From positions 1 through 60,380 of the forward strand of contig CAVIJY010000005.1 in NCBI GenBank assembly GCA_963643215.1: DNA of 60,380 nucleotides. The letters are read 5' to 3'. Position numbers and translations under genes: made by a program. This DNA is from Darwinimomas sp963643215 (GTDB lineage Bacteria > Bacillota > Clostridia > Lachnospirales > Lachnospiraceae). The notes under the pieces were generated by a model. It made no database searches. It had not been told where the DNA came from and was given only the letters and a program-made list of their open reading frames with translations. Below, one piece after another: positions 26,185 to 35,431 of this stretch. Position 1 is the stretch's first letter, and each line of letters starts with the position of its first letter.

Positions 26185-27615
26185 ATGAGCGAGGAGAAGA
26201 AAAAACGCAGTGAACTCAGTCCGGCGCTAAAAAGATTCTTCGGTGTCGGGGATGCAGGCTTCTCATTGATGGCTTGTATCGAAACCTATTATTTCCAGTA
26301 TTTCCTGACAAATGTAGCTATGTTTTCGATGCCGGAGGTGTCATTGATCTCCACGATCTATTCAGGAGTTGATGCGGCATTGTCCTGGGTATACGGCATC
26401 ATGCTCAATACGATCAAGCCTATGAAATGGGGACGATATCGTTCATGGTTGATCGTCATCCCGTGGGTGGTTCCGATATTTTATGCATTCATGTTCTTCA
26501 AGGTCGGAACAGGAGCACTTGCGGTAACAGTTATATGTGTAGGCGCGATCATATCGCATATTTGCTGGAATATACCTTTTGTAGCAAATATGACCATGAT
26601 CTCGGTGGCATCCAAGACGCCCGAGGACAGAGCGATTCTTTCTTCAAGCCGTACGACATGGGGCTCAGTAGCAAGAATCGCATATTCATATGTAGGACCG
26701 TTTGTGGTTTCGGTTATCTCGGGAGCATTGGGAGAACAGTACGGCTACGCAGGATGTGCGTTCGCATTCGGATGTCTCATGGTAGCAGGCTATGCGGCAC
26801 ACTTCTTCATGTTTGACGGATATGAGGAGACTCCAGAGGAAGAGGCCAAGAGAATGGCCGCGCAGAGAGCAGCGCAGGGTGCTGACAGCAAAAGCAAGGG
26901 ACCGAGTCTGTGGGATGCACTCAAGGTCAATCCCTATATAGTGGTCTTCATCATAGCATCGTGCACCGCAGCGGTAGGAACAGCATTTTCCACATCCTTC
27001 GCGGTTTACTATTGGAAGTATGTGGCAAAGAATCCCGGACTCATGTCGGTATATCTTCTGACATCAAACTTTGTGGCTGTAGTGGTGTCCTACTCAGCCC
27101 GCAAGATCATCGCAAAGCTTGGCGCCAAAAAGACGCTTCTGTATGCGTACGGAGCGGTCATCATTGCGATGGTTATGGTATTCCTGACACACCGGATGAC
27201 GCCCTATATCACGCTGATGCTCATGTGCATCTATCAGGCCGGCTATACGATGTCGGGAACCTGCTCACCGGTTATCTACTCTGACTGTACGATTTATTCG
27301 GAATATGTAACCGGCAAGAATGCAGCGGGCGCGTTTATGGGACTGAGCAATATCTCCATCAAGGTTCCGATCATGATCAAGGGTATCCTCATTGCAGGCG
27401 TGCTCAGCAGAATAGGCTTTGATGCGTCAGCGGCAGAGATGACAGCGGCGCAGATCACAGGCATAGCGACATCCTTTACCATGGTTACCATCGGCTTTGT
27501 AGCGGTAGGGGCAGCCATACTGTTCCTGTTCTATAAGTTGGATGCAGATAAGGTAGCTGAATATTCGGCGGCGATAGCACAGAGAAAAGCGACTGCTGAA
27601 GCTAATGCAAATTGA
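26185..27615 (+). CDS. GPH-family (glycoside-pentoside-hexuronide type) MFS transporter, copy 1
   Basis: A 476-residue cation-coupled symporter with about 12 membrane helices. FFGVGDAGFSLMACIETYYFQYFLTN and WGRYRSWLIVIPWVVPIFYA match the GPH/MelB subgroup, whose members carry sugars, glycosides and related compounds. The start at 26185 follows AAGGGAG; the frame open from 26143 is unsupported. It pairs with the URO-D-like gene 130 bp downstream. The unit is duplicated at 29111-31685, with most residues conserved between the two transporters. Substrate unknown; pairing with a possible demethylase suggests a methoxylated or methylated compound rather than a plain sugar. Confidence 0.88.
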   Translation: MSEEKKKRSELSPALKRFFGVGDAGFSLMACIETYYFQYFLTNVAMFSMPEVSLISTIYSGVDAALSWVYGIMLNTIKPMKWGRYRSWLIVIPWVVPIFYAFMFFKVGTGALAVTVICVGAIISHICWNIPFVANMTMISVASKTPEDRAILSSSRTTWGSVARIAYSYVGPFVVSVISGALGEQYGYAGCAFAFGCLMVAGYAAHFFMFDGYEETPEEEAKRMAAQRAAQGADSKSKGPSLWDALKVNPYIVVFIIASCTAAVGTAFSTSFAVYYWKYVAKNPGLMSVYLLTSNFVAVVVSYSARKIIAKLGAKKTLLYAYGAVIIAMVMVFLTHRMTPYITLMLMCIYQAGYTMSGTCSPVIYSDCTIYSEYVTGKNAAGAFMGLSNISIKVPIMIKGILIAGVLSRIGFDASAAEMTAAQITGIATSFTMVTIGFVAVGAAILFLFYKLDADKVAEYSAAIAQRKATAEANAN

Positions 27616-27744
27616 AATACTTAAGCAGAAACCGATGTTAGTTGAAACCAAAAGCCGGGAACGATGCGGGTTGACGCGGTAAGAGGAAAGCGCGAAGCAA
27701 TGTATGACACCGGGCCGATTTAAAAGAAAGAAGAGGAAAAGACG

Positions 27745-28830
27745 ATGACAAAGTATCCGTTTAAGAAAGAAGAACTTGAGATCAAGGGGTGGGATGAGTC
27801 CAGAAGGGGAAAGTTCCCTATATATGACTATCCTATCTCGAGAAAGGAAAATGTCGTACGCACATGGAGAGACAAGGATCCTGTGTGGCTGCAGACTGTA
27901 GTGGAGACGGAGGGTATATCACCGAGAGTGATACCCGACAATATAGCAAGAGGCTTTGTATTCGAGAAGGGCGAGCCCTATGATGTATCAAAGTACGGCG
28001 GCCCGGATATGTTCGGTATCGAATGGGTCTATGTGCCCATGGCAGGCGGCTCTATGGTAAAGCCGGGCAATCCGACGATGGAGGATGTAAATGACTGGAA
28101 GGACATCATAAAGCTTCCGGATATCGATGCATGGGACTGGGCGGCCAGCGCAGAGCGCAACAAAGAACTCAAGGATACTGACAAGGCGGTATCCATGACG
28201 CTGCTCAACGGCTGCTGGTTTGAGCGTCTGATCTCCTTCATGGACTTCCAGGGTGCGGCCATGGCACTGATAGATGAGGATCAGAGAGATGCGCTGACAG
28301 AGATGACTCACGAGCTGACTACGCTTTATATGAAGATAGTCGACAAGTGTGTGCAGTACTATCCGCTGGATGTCATCAATATCCATGATGACTGGGGATC
28401 ACAGATGGCTCCGTTCTTCAGCATGGATGTTGCAAGAGAGCTGTATCTGCCTGAGATGAAGAGATTTGTGGATCATGTTCATTCAAAGGGACTTATCTGC
28501 GACCTTCACAGCTGCGGACATAACGAGGCCAGAGTAGAGGTATTCCTCGATGCGGGATTTGACAGCTGGACTCCGATGCCCATGAACAATACGGTAGAGC
28601 TCTATGAAAAGTACGGCGACAGGATGACATTCGGAGTTGTATATGACAAGCCGTTTGATCCGAAGACAGCTACGGACGCGGAGAAGTTCGCAGCTGCGAA
28701 GGATTTTGTAAAGAGATTTGTTCATAAGGGCAAGACAGCCACATGGTCCAACTACAACGATGTGGCGATGCTCGCGGATCCCGTATTTAACAGGGCTCTG
28801 TATGAGGAGTCACGAATCGCGCTCGCATGA
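27745..28830 (+). CDS. Uroporphyrinogen decarboxylase-family protein (corrinoid methyltransferase type), copy 1
   Basis: A 361-residue TIM-barrel protein of the URO-D superfamily. It is not true HemE: the family member most like it by context is the MtaA/MtbA/CmuA or O-demethylase methyltransferase group. IDEDQRDALTEMTHE, INIHDDWGSQMAPF and the potential zinc-ligand segment CDLHSCGHNEARVEVFLDAGFD (HxCG) support this. No corrinoid-binding partner protein (DxHxxG domain) is in the window, so methyl transfer is only inferred. The ATG follows AAGAGGAAAAG. Its first 42 bases and a 131-bp internal block are identical to copy 2. Confidence 0.82.
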   Translation: MTKYPFKKEELEIKGWDESRRGKFPIYDYPISRKENVVRTWRDKDPVWLQTVVETEGISPRVIPDNIARGFVFEKGEPYDVSKYGGPDMFGIEWVYVPMAGGSMVKPGNPTMEDVNDWKDIIKLPDIDAWDWAASAERNKELKDTDKAVSMTLLNGCWFERLISFMDFQGAAMALIDEDQRDALTEMTHELTTLYMKIVDKCVQYYPLDVINIHDDWGSQMAPFFSMDVARELYLPEMKRFVDHVHSKGLICDLHSCGHNEARVEVFLDAGFDSWTPMPMNNTVELYEKYGDRMTFGVVYDKPFDPKTATDAEKFAAAKDFVKRFVHKGKTATWSNYNDVAMLADPVFNRALYEESRIALA

Positions 28831-29110
28831 CCCTCACTCTGCGCGCGGTGATCTTGTGAAGCCGGGGCATGTGACGGCACGGGAGAACATTCCTGTAAAG
28901 GATGAGACCCCATGCCGGAAGTGCCCCGGCATTTGTTTGTCCCTGACTTTACCGCATTATGCGGTAAAAAAAGCTAGGCAGCTGAACACAATGGCGGATT
29001 ACTTAGATAAAAAGTACGGTTAAAATGCATATGTAAGCGATCTTTGGGAAAGATAAATTGTGCTATTTTTATATTTTTCGAGGTCGAAAAAAGCTAAACG
29101 GAGGAAACTT
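28831..29110. other. Intergenic region between the two transporter units
   Basis: This 280-bp region holds GTGCCCCGGCATTTG with an upstream complementary GCCGGGGCATGTG (imperfect hairpin, about 28860-28935), which may end the first unit's transcript. The second operator copy and its promoter follow. From 28948 to about 29030 it aligns without gaps to the region 26031-26113 before copy 1. No gene was recognised. Confidence 0.55.
28948..28968. promoter_or_regulatory. Palindromic operator, copy 2
   Basis: TTTACCGCA-TTA-TGCGGTAAA, with the same 9-bp arms and 3-bp centre as the site at 26031-26051. In both places TGGCGGA begins 24 bp after the palindrome and TAAAATGC begins 29 bp after that, so spacing to the likely promoter is preserved. 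Confidence 0.8.
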
Positions 29111-30529
29111 ATGAGTGAGGGTAAAAAGGAGCGCCACGGGCTTAGTCCGGCGCTAAAAAAGTTTTTCGGTGTCGGTGATTTCGGCTTTTCACTGATGACA
29201 TGTATAGAGACATACTATTTTCAGTACTTTCTGACGAACATAGCCATGTTCTCCATGCCTGAGGTGTCGTTGATTTCTACTATTTATTCGGGCGTTGATG
29301 CCGCACTCTCGTGGGTATACGGCATCATGATGAACTCCATCAAGCCTATGAAGTGGGGGCGCTACCGTTCATGGCTGATCGTGATCCCCTGGGTGGTTCC
29401 GATATTCTATGCGCTGATGTTCTTCAAGGTGGGAACAGGTGCTCTTGCAGTAGCAGTCATCTGTATCGGTGCGATCATTTCCCATATATGCTGGAACATA
29501 CCCTATGTAGCCAATATGACTATGATCTCCATCGCTTCCAAGACACCGCAGGAGCGCGCGATCCTTTCTTCAAACCGTACGACCTGGACATCGGCGGCAA
29601 GGATCGGTTATTCATATGTAGGCCCGTTTGTGGTATCGCTGATCTCCGGAGCTCTTGGTGAGCAGTACGGATATGCGGGCTGTGCATTCGCTTTCGGATG
29701 CTTTATGGTAGCAGGCTACGCGGCTCATTTCTTCATGTTTGACGGATATGAGGAGACACCGGAGGAGGAAGCAAAGCGCATGGAGGCACAGAAGGCCGCA
29801 CATGCCTCTGACGGAAAGGCCAAGGGACCGAGTCTTATGGACGCGCTTAAGGTCAATCCGTATGTAATCATCTTCATAGTAGCTTCATGTACGGCGGCAG
29901 TAGGAACATCCTTCTCTACATCATTTGCCGTTTACTACTGGCAGTATGTCGCAAAGAACCCTGCGCTTATGTCAGTATTCCTTCTTACATCAAACTTTGT
30001 AGCTGTAGTTGTCTCCTACTTTGCGCGCAATGTCATATCCAAGTTCGGTGCGAAGAGAACTCTTCTTTATTCATATACGGCGATCATGGTGTCGATGGCT
30101 CTGGTTTTCGTAACACATACCATGACTCCCTATATAACCCTTGTTCTGATGTGCTTCTATCAGGCAGGAGTCACCATCGTTCAGACATGCACACCTGTAG
30201 TTTATTCTGACTGCACGATCTACTCAGAGTATGTAACAGGCAAGAATGCGGCAGGCGCATTCATGGGACTGAGCAATATCTCTATCAAGGTTCCGATCAT
30301 GATGAAGGGTATTCTGATCGCGGGTGTGCTCGGAAGAATAGGCTTTGATGCGACAGCAACCATGACGGATGCGCAGGTAACAAGCATCGCAACATCATTC
30401 ACTCTGGTTACGATAGCTTTTGTCGCTGTAGGTGCGGCTATCCTGCTGTTCATGTACAAGCTGGATGCGGACAAGGTTGCGGAGTGCTCGGCGGCCATAG
30501 AGCAGCGCAAGGCACAGGCGCAGGCATGA
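29111..30529 (+). CDS. GPH-family MFS transporter, copy 2
   Basis: A 472-residue paralogue of the transporter at 26185-27615 with the same 12-helix architecture and long identical stretches (for example MFSMPEVSLISTIYSGVDAA). Differences concentrate in the N-terminal tail, the central cytosolic loop and the last 40 residues. The start at 29111 follows GGAGGAAAC; the frame from 29060 is unsupported. It is 70 bp upstream of the second URO-D copy and has its own operator. The two transporters may carry related substrates. Confidence 0.88.
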   Translation: MSEGKKERHGLSPALKKFFGVGDFGFSLMTCIETYYFQYFLTNIAMFSMPEVSLISTIYSGVDAALSWVYGIMMNSIKPMKWGRYRSWLIVIPWVVPIFYALMFFKVGTGALAVAVICIGAIISHICWNIPYVANMTMISIASKTPQERAILSSNRTTWTSAARIGYSYVGPFVVSLISGALGEQYGYAGCAFAFGCFMVAGYAAHFFMFDGYEETPEEEAKRMEAQKAAHASDGKAKGPSLMDALKVNPYVIIFIVASCTAAVGTSFSTSFAVYYWQYVAKNPALMSVFLLTSNFVAVVVSYFARNVISKFGAKRTLLYSYTAIMVSMALVFVTHTMTPYITLVLMCFYQAGVTIVQTCTPVVYSDCTIYSEYVTGKNAAGAFMGLSNISIKVPIMMKGILIAGVLGRIGFDATATMTDAQVTSIATSFTLVTIAFVAVGAAILLFMYKLDADKVAECSAAIEQRKAQAQA

Positions 30530-30599
30530 TCTGATAACAGAGCAGTCACGCTAAGGATGAGAAACAGAGATATGCAAATATCAGGAAAGGAAAAAGAAG

Positions 30600-31685
30600 A
30601 TGACAAAGTATCCGTTTAAGAAAGAAGAACTTGAGATCAAGTCCTGGGAGAAGACATTCAGAGGCGAAGCGCCGTTGTACGGCTATCCGATCAGCAGAAA
30701 AGAGAATGTCATCCGCACATTAAAGGACAAGGATCCGGTATGGCTGATGACATCGGTAGAGACAGAAACCTTCACTCCCCGGGTTATCCCGGACAATGTG
30801 GCCAGAGGCTTTGTATTTGAAAAGGGCGAGCCCTATGATGTATCAAAGTACGGCGGCAAGGATATGTTCGGTATCGAATGGGTGTATGTGCCCATGGCAG
30901 GCGGTTCTATGGTAAAGCCGGGCAATCCGGCCATGGAAGATGCCAATGACTGGAAGGACATCGTCAAGATGCCCGATATCGATTCATGGGACTGGGCAGC
31001 GAGTGCGGAGCGCAACAAGGAACTGTGGACATCGGATAAGGCTATATCCATGATGCTTCTGAACGGATGCTGGTTTGAGCGTCTGATCTCCTTCATGGAC
31101 TTCCAGGGAGCGGCTGTTGCACTGATCGACGAGGATCAGAGAGATGCTCTGGCAGAGATGACGCACGAGTGGACCACATTGTATATGAAGCTGGTCGATA
31201 AGTGCGTGGAGACATATCCGCTTGACATCATCAATATCCATGACGACTGGGGATCACAGATGGCTCCGTTCTTCAGCATGGATGTTGCAAGAGAGCTGTA
31301 TCTGCCTGAGATGAAGAGATTTGTGGATCATGTTCATTCAAAGGGACTTATCTGCGACCTTCACAGCTGCGGACACAACGAGGCCAGAGTAGAGGTGTTC
31401 CTCGATGCGGGATTTGATACATGGACACCTATGGCTATGAACAATACGGTAGAGCTCTATGAGAAGTACGGTGACAGGATGACATTCGGAGTTGTATATG
31501 ACAAGCCGTTTGATCCGAAGACCGCTACGGATGCCGAGAAGATCGCAGCGGCAAAGGATTTTGTAAAGAGATTTGTTCATAAGGGCAAGACGGCTACATG
31601 GTCGCTTTACAACAATGCCGAAATGCTCGCTGATCCGGTATTCAACAAGGCTCTGTATGAGGAGTCGAGGATCGCTCTTGCGTGA
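30600..31685 (+). CDS. Uroporphyrinogen decarboxylase-family protein (corrinoid methyltransferase type), copy 2
   Basis: A 361-residue paralogue of the protein at 27745-28830, same length. It keeps the HSCGH segment and the INIHDDWGSQMAPF region, and differs mainly around residues 15-60 (substrate-side N-terminal region) and 130-160. The block 31245-31375 is base-for-base identical to 28390-28520, although flanking regions carry synonymous changes, suggesting gene conversion. It starts with the same 42 bases as copy 1 and ends about 66 bp before a strong terminator. Confidence 0.82.
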   Translation: MTKYPFKKEELEIKSWEKTFRGEAPLYGYPISRKENVIRTLKDKDPVWLMTSVETETFTPRVIPDNVARGFVFEKGEPYDVSKYGGKDMFGIEWVYVPMAGGSMVKPGNPAMEDANDWKDIVKMPDIDSWDWAASAERNKELWTSDKAISMMLLNGCWFERLISFMDFQGAAVALIDEDQRDALAEMTHEWTTLYMKLVDKCVETYPLDIINIHDDWGSQMAPFFSMDVARELYLPEMKRFVDHVHSKGLICDLHSCGHNEARVEVFLDAGFDTWTPMAMNNTVELYEKYGDRMTFGVVYDKPFDPKTATDAEKIAAAKDFVKRFVHKGKTATWSLYNNAEMLADPVFNKALYEESRIALA

Positions 31686-31751
31686 CGAAGCAGGAACGCG
31701 CCTCTGACGCGGGATTCATGAGCTGCTCAGACATTGATACAGATACATTCG

Positions 31752-31780
31752 GCCGGGACGGATAAGCTGTCCCGGCTTTT
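31752..31780 (+). terminator. Intrinsic terminator after the second URO-D gene
   Basis: GCCGGGAC (31752-31759) pairs with GTCCCGGC (31769-31776), a perfect 8-bp GC-rich stem with a 9-nt loop, followed by TTTTGCTTTT. It closes the transporter/URO-D region before livJ. Confidence 0.9.
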
Positions 31781-31830
31781 GCTTTTGGGAAGACAAAAAA
31801 AGAATACAAGAAAAATGTGTATAAAATGTC

Positions 31831-31859
31831 TTGAAAATCATTGTCTGAGCTTGTACAAT
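31831..31859 (+). promoter_or_regulatory. Sigma-70-type promoter of the liv operon
   Basis: TTGAAA (31831-31836), a 17-bp spacer, then TACAAT (31854-31859). This leaves a leader of about 105 nt before livJ, containing a small GACCC-GTCCT-GGGTC hairpin. Confidence 0.75.
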
Positions 31860-31970
31860 ACCTTTCAAATAAAAAAGGGGTTTGAGCATGACAGCGCGGT
31901 ACAGTGAGGAAGTGCTCGGATTTCCCACAAGAGACCCGTCCTGGGTCGATTCTGATCGGGAGGAAAAATT

Positions 31971-33221
31971 ATGAGAAAGTTTGCAGCAATGGCAATGACT
32001 GCCGCGATGGTCTGCGGCATGCTTACAGGATGCTCGAGCGGCACATCAAGCACGACGGCTACGACGGCAGCCGGAAGTGAGACAACGGCAGCAGCAGGAG
32101 CAGAGACAACTGAAGCTCAGGCGCAGACTGATGGCGACAAGGTAGTAAAGATCGGTGTGTTTGAGCCGCAGTCAGGAGATAACGGTGCAGGCGGAAAGCA
32201 GGAGATCCTCGGTATGCAGTATGCAAATAAGCAGACTCCTACAGTAGAGATCGGCGGAGAGACATATCAGGTAGAGCTGGTATATGCGGACAACCAGTCC
32301 TCTAACGATAAGGCTCCCTCAGCGGCGCAGCAGCTGGTTTCATCAGGTGTTTCGATCGTTCTGGGATCCTATGGATCGGGCGTTTCGATCGCCGCATCGG
32401 ATACATTCGGTGATGCCGGAGTTCCGGCACTGGGTGTAACCTGCACAAATCCCAATGTAACAGCAGGAAACAGCCACTACTTCCGTATATGCTTCCTTGA
32501 TCCCTTCCAGGGAACAGTTCTTGCAAACTATGCAAAGGAAGCGCTCTCGGCAACGAAGGCATACTGCCTGGCTAAGCAGGGCGATGACTATTCTGTAGGT
32601 CTGTGCGAGTACTTCAGAAAGGCATTCGGCGAGGAGAACTGCGTATATGAGGTATTCCCCGACGGAACATCTGATTTCAGCTCTTATGTAACAAGTGCAA
32701 AGAATCAGGGCTGCGATGTATTCTATGCTCCTGTCTCTATCGAGGCGGCAGCTCTTATCATCGATCAGGCAGATACACAGTCGCTTGGAGTTCCCATGCT
32801 GGCAGGCGACACATGGGATTCAAATGTTATCACAGCGGCAGCTCAGGGCAAGAATGTAGACATCAGCGTCACAACATTCTATCAGGAGGGCGGCAACGCA
32901 GAGTTTGATGAGGGCTTCAAGGCATGGCTCAACTCTGATTCAACAGCTCTGGCCAATAACAACGGCAATGACATGATCTCTGCAGTATCAGCCATGGGCT
33001 ATGACGCATACTATGTTGCTCTTGAGGCACTCAAGGCAGCCGGTACAACTGCTCCCGCAGATGTTCTGACAGCACTTCCCTCAATCAAGTATACAGGTGT
33101 GACAGGCGTGATCGAGTTTGACGAGATCGGCGATGCAAAGCGTGATACCGCATTTGTAAAGCACTGCAACACAGAAACAGGCGAGTGGGAGCTCGTCAAG
33201 GAGCAGGGCGTAAACGAGTGA
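31971..33221 (+). CDS. livJ: Branched-chain amino acid-type ABC substrate-binding lipoprotein
   Basis: A 416-residue lipoprotein: signal peptide with lipobox LTGC (Cys21), a Thr/Ala/Glu-rich linker to about residue 55, then a type I periplasmic-binding-protein fold starting KIGVFEPQSGDNGAGGKQEILGMQYA. The SSGVSIVLGSYGSGVSIAAS segment is typical of LivJ-like receptors for leucine, isoleucine and valine, though relatives bind amides and aromatic acids. It heads livJHMGF. A hairpin after it probably protects this segment of the mRNA. The ATG follows GGGAGG. Confidence 0.9.
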   Translation: MRKFAAMAMTAAMVCGMLTGCSSGTSSTTATTAAGSETTAAAGAETTEAQAQTDGDKVVKIGVFEPQSGDNGAGGKQEILGMQYANKQTPTVEIGGETYQVELVYADNQSSNDKAPSAAQQLVSSGVSIVLGSYGSGVSIAASDTFGDAGVPALGVTCTNPNVTAGNSHYFRICFLDPFQGTVLANYAKEALSATKAYCLAKQGDDYSVGLCEYFRKAFGEENCVYEVFPDGTSDFSSYVTSAKNQGCDVFYAPVSIEAAALIIDQADTQSLGVPMLAGDTWDSNVITAAAQGKNVDISVTTFYQEGGNAEFDEGFKAWLNSDSTALANNNGNDMISAVSAMGYDAYYVALEALKAAGTTAPADVLTALPSIKYTGVTGVIEFDEIGDAKRDTAFVKHCNTETGEWELVKEQGVNE

Positions 33222-33264
33222 TCGGAGCGCTGCACAAGAGAAAGCTGACGTAAAGATGCGTGAA

Positions 33265-33289
33265 GCTGGCGGGATCATATCCCGCCAGC
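33265..33289 (+). other. Intercistronic hairpin between livJ and livH
   Basis: GCTGGCGGGAT (33265-33275) pairs perfectly with ATCCCGCCAGC (33279-33289) around a CAT loop. No T-run follows, so it is more likely to stabilise the livJ end of the transcript and allow more receptor than membrane protein, as often seen in ABC operons, than to stop all transcription. Confidence 0.7.
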
Positions 33290-33329
33290 CCTTGCATGTT
33301 CGAGTATTTTACAAAAGGGAGAACCACCA

Positions 33330-34256
33330 ATGGGGATTATGAACACGATCCTGCCGTATTTACTGTCAGGGATATCGGTAGGAGGCCAGTATGCGCTGGT
33401 TGCAATCGGATATACGATGGTATACGGAATATTGCGGCTGATCAACTTTGCGCACGGTGATGTATTTATGGTAGCCGGACTGCTGATGGTATATCTGTCG
33501 GCGTCGCTGCCGCTTTACCTGGCCATACCGATGATGGTGATAATGACGGTGGCTCTGGGCTTTATCATAGAGCGTGTGGCCTATAAGCCCCTTCGTACCG
33601 CACCTCGTATGTCGGTTATGATATCCGCTATCGGCATGAGCTATCTGCTGGAGAACCTTGCGCTGTACATCACCGGAGGACTGAACAAGAACTATCCGGC
33701 GCTGCCGTGGATATCAGATCAGATCATGGTGCTGGGAGCTACCACCAAGCGGGTTACGATGATCACGCCTGTTCTGACATTGGTACTGGTCATCCTTCTT
33801 GTATGGCTGATCAACAATACGAAGGTCGGAATGGCGATGAGAGCCGTATCAAGGGATTTCGAGACGGCACAGCTCATGGGTATAAAGATCAACAATGTCA
33901 TCTCTGTCACCTTTGTCATAGGTTCATTTCTCGCAGCTATAGGCTCCATGCTTTATTTTTCAAACTATCCGGGCGTTGTGCCCACATCGGGAGCCATGCC
34001 CGGTCTCAAGGCATTTGTTGCGGCGGTATTCGGAGGCATAGGCTCGGTTCCCGGAGCTGTGGTAGGAGCGTTCATCATAGGCATATGCGAGTCTGTCATC
34101 AAGGGACTTGACACCATACTTACGGCGGCGGGAGTCATAAAGGCTCCACTGGAGCTCTCTACATTCTCGGATGCATTTACATTTGCACTGCTTATAGTGA
34201 TATTGATATTCAAGCCGACGGGTCTGTTCGGTGAGAAGACTACGGATAAGGTCTGA
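33330..34256 (+). CDS. livH: Branched-chain amino acid ABC transporter permease LivH
   Basis: A 308-residue inner-membrane permease with about eight hydrophobic helices. GGQYALVAIGYTMVYGILRLINFAHGDVFM at the N-terminus and MRAVSRDFETAQLMGI in the EAA-like cytosolic loop are diagnostic of LivH. It pairs with LivM, 17 bp downstream, to form the channel. The ATG follows AAAGGGAG. Confidence 0.95.
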   Translation: MGIMNTILPYLLSGISVGGQYALVAIGYTMVYGILRLINFAHGDVFMVAGLLMVYLSASLPLYLAIPMMVIMTVALGFIIERVAYKPLRTAPRMSVMISAIGMSYLLENLALYITGGLNKNYPALPWISDQIMVLGATTKRVTMITPVLTLVLVILLVWLINNTKVGMAMRAVSRDFETAQLMGIKINNVISVTFVIGSFLAAIGSMLYFSNYPGVVPTSGAMPGLKAFVAAVFGGIGSVPGAVVGAFIIGICESVIKGLDTILTAAGVIKAPLELSTFSDAFTFALLIVILIFKPTGLFGEKTTDKV

Positions 34257-34273
34257 GAAAGGAGGGAGATGCA

Positions 34274-35431
34274 ATGGTTGAGAAACGAAATACCGGAGCC
34301 GGCATCATCACCGGCATAGCAGTTACGCTGCTGCTGGCAGTTGTGCTTGTTCTGGATCAGGTCATAAAGCCGACAGACAGCATGTCCATGCTGCTGAAGG
34401 TTTTGCAGAAAGCCTCCGTATATACTCTGGCAGCCGTATCCATGAATCTGCTCAACGGCTTTACCGGACTTTTTTCTCTGGGACATGCAGGATTCATGCT
34501 GATCGGATCGTATACATATGCGATTCTTACGCTGCCGTCGTCTGTCAGAGATACTATCTATCAATACTATGACGCTGCCATACGATTCTCCTTTCCGGAG
34601 GCGCTCAGCAGTGTGGCAGGCCCATTCGGTACAGTGCTCGGCGTTATCATAGCGGTGATTCTGGCCGGTCTTTTTGCTGCCGGAGTGGCTTATCTGATAG
34701 GTCTTCCTGTTCTGCGGCTCAAGTCCGATTATCTGGGTATAGCAACGCTGGGCTTTGCGGAGGTTGTACGCGCGGTATTCCAGTGGGGCAAGCTCGGACC
34801 GATAACCAACGGCTCCAATCCTATCAAGAGTTTTGTCAGGATCAATGCCTTCAAGATCAATGTGGGAAGCACGACCATATCGCTTTCGACATTTATTCCG
34901 GTACTTATATCCGTCATATGCATCGCGTTCATCGTGATGCTGGTCAACTCGTCCTACGGAAGAGCCTTCAAGGCGATTCGCGATGATGAGATCGCGGCAG
35001 AGGCCATGGGTATAAATCTGGCGAAGCACAAGAGACTGTCATTCTGCATCAGCTCCTTCTTCGCAGGAGTAGCCGGAGCAAGCCTGGCCATGGTGCTGGG
35101 AATCGCTCAGGCCAACAATTTCAAGTCGGCCATGACATATGAGATACTGCTTATGGTAGTGCTCGGAGGAATCGGCTCCATATCCGGAAGCTGTATAGGC
35201 GCTGTGCTGTTTATCGCGTCCTCCGAGTGGTGGCTGAGAGGTCTCGATTCAGGAGAATTTCTCGGTATATCAGCTCCTGCAATATTCAGAAACGGCTTCA
35301 GACTTGTGATATTCTCCATCATCATCATGGTAGTCGTGCTCTTCTTCCGCAAGGGCATCATGGGCGATAAGGAGCTTCCGGATCTCTTCAGGGCGAAAAA
35401 GAAGAAGGCAGGAGAGGAGGCGCTGAAATGA
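34274..35431 (+). CDS. livM: Branched-chain amino acid ABC transporter permease LivM
   Basis: A 385-residue permease. MNLLNGFTGLFSLGHAGFMLIGSYTYAIL and RAFKAIRDDEIAAEAMGINLAKHKRLSF (the ATPase-contact loop) define LivM. The C-terminal tail is basic (FRAKKKKAGEEALK). It overlaps livG by 4 bp (ATGA) and follows livH by 17 bp with GGAGGGAG as ribosome site. Confidence 0.95.
   Translation: MVEKRNTGAGIITGIAVTLLLAVVLVLDQVIKPTDSMSMLLKVLQKASVYTLAAVSMNLLNGFTGLFSLGHAGFMLIGSYTYAILTLPSSVRDTIYQYYDAAIRFSFPEALSSVAGPFGTVLGVIIAVILAGLFAAGVAYLIGLPVLRLKSDYLGIATLGFAEVVRAVFQWGKLGPITNGSNPIKSFVRINAFKINVGSTTISLSTFIPVLISVICIAFIVMLVNSSYGRAFKAIRDDEIAAEAMGINLAKHKRLSFCISSFFAGVAGASLAMVLGIAQANNFKSAMTYEILLMVVLGGIGSISGSCIGAVLFIASSEWWLRGLDSGEFLGISAPAIFRNGFRLVIFSIIIMVVVLFFRKGIMGDKELPDLFRAKKKKAGEEALK

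Noticed and set aside
28948..28968. TTTACCGCA palindromes as intrinsic terminators
   Set aside because: No T-run follows the stem on either strand; A- or T-runs stand on the wrong side. Identical geometry at two promoters favours an operator.
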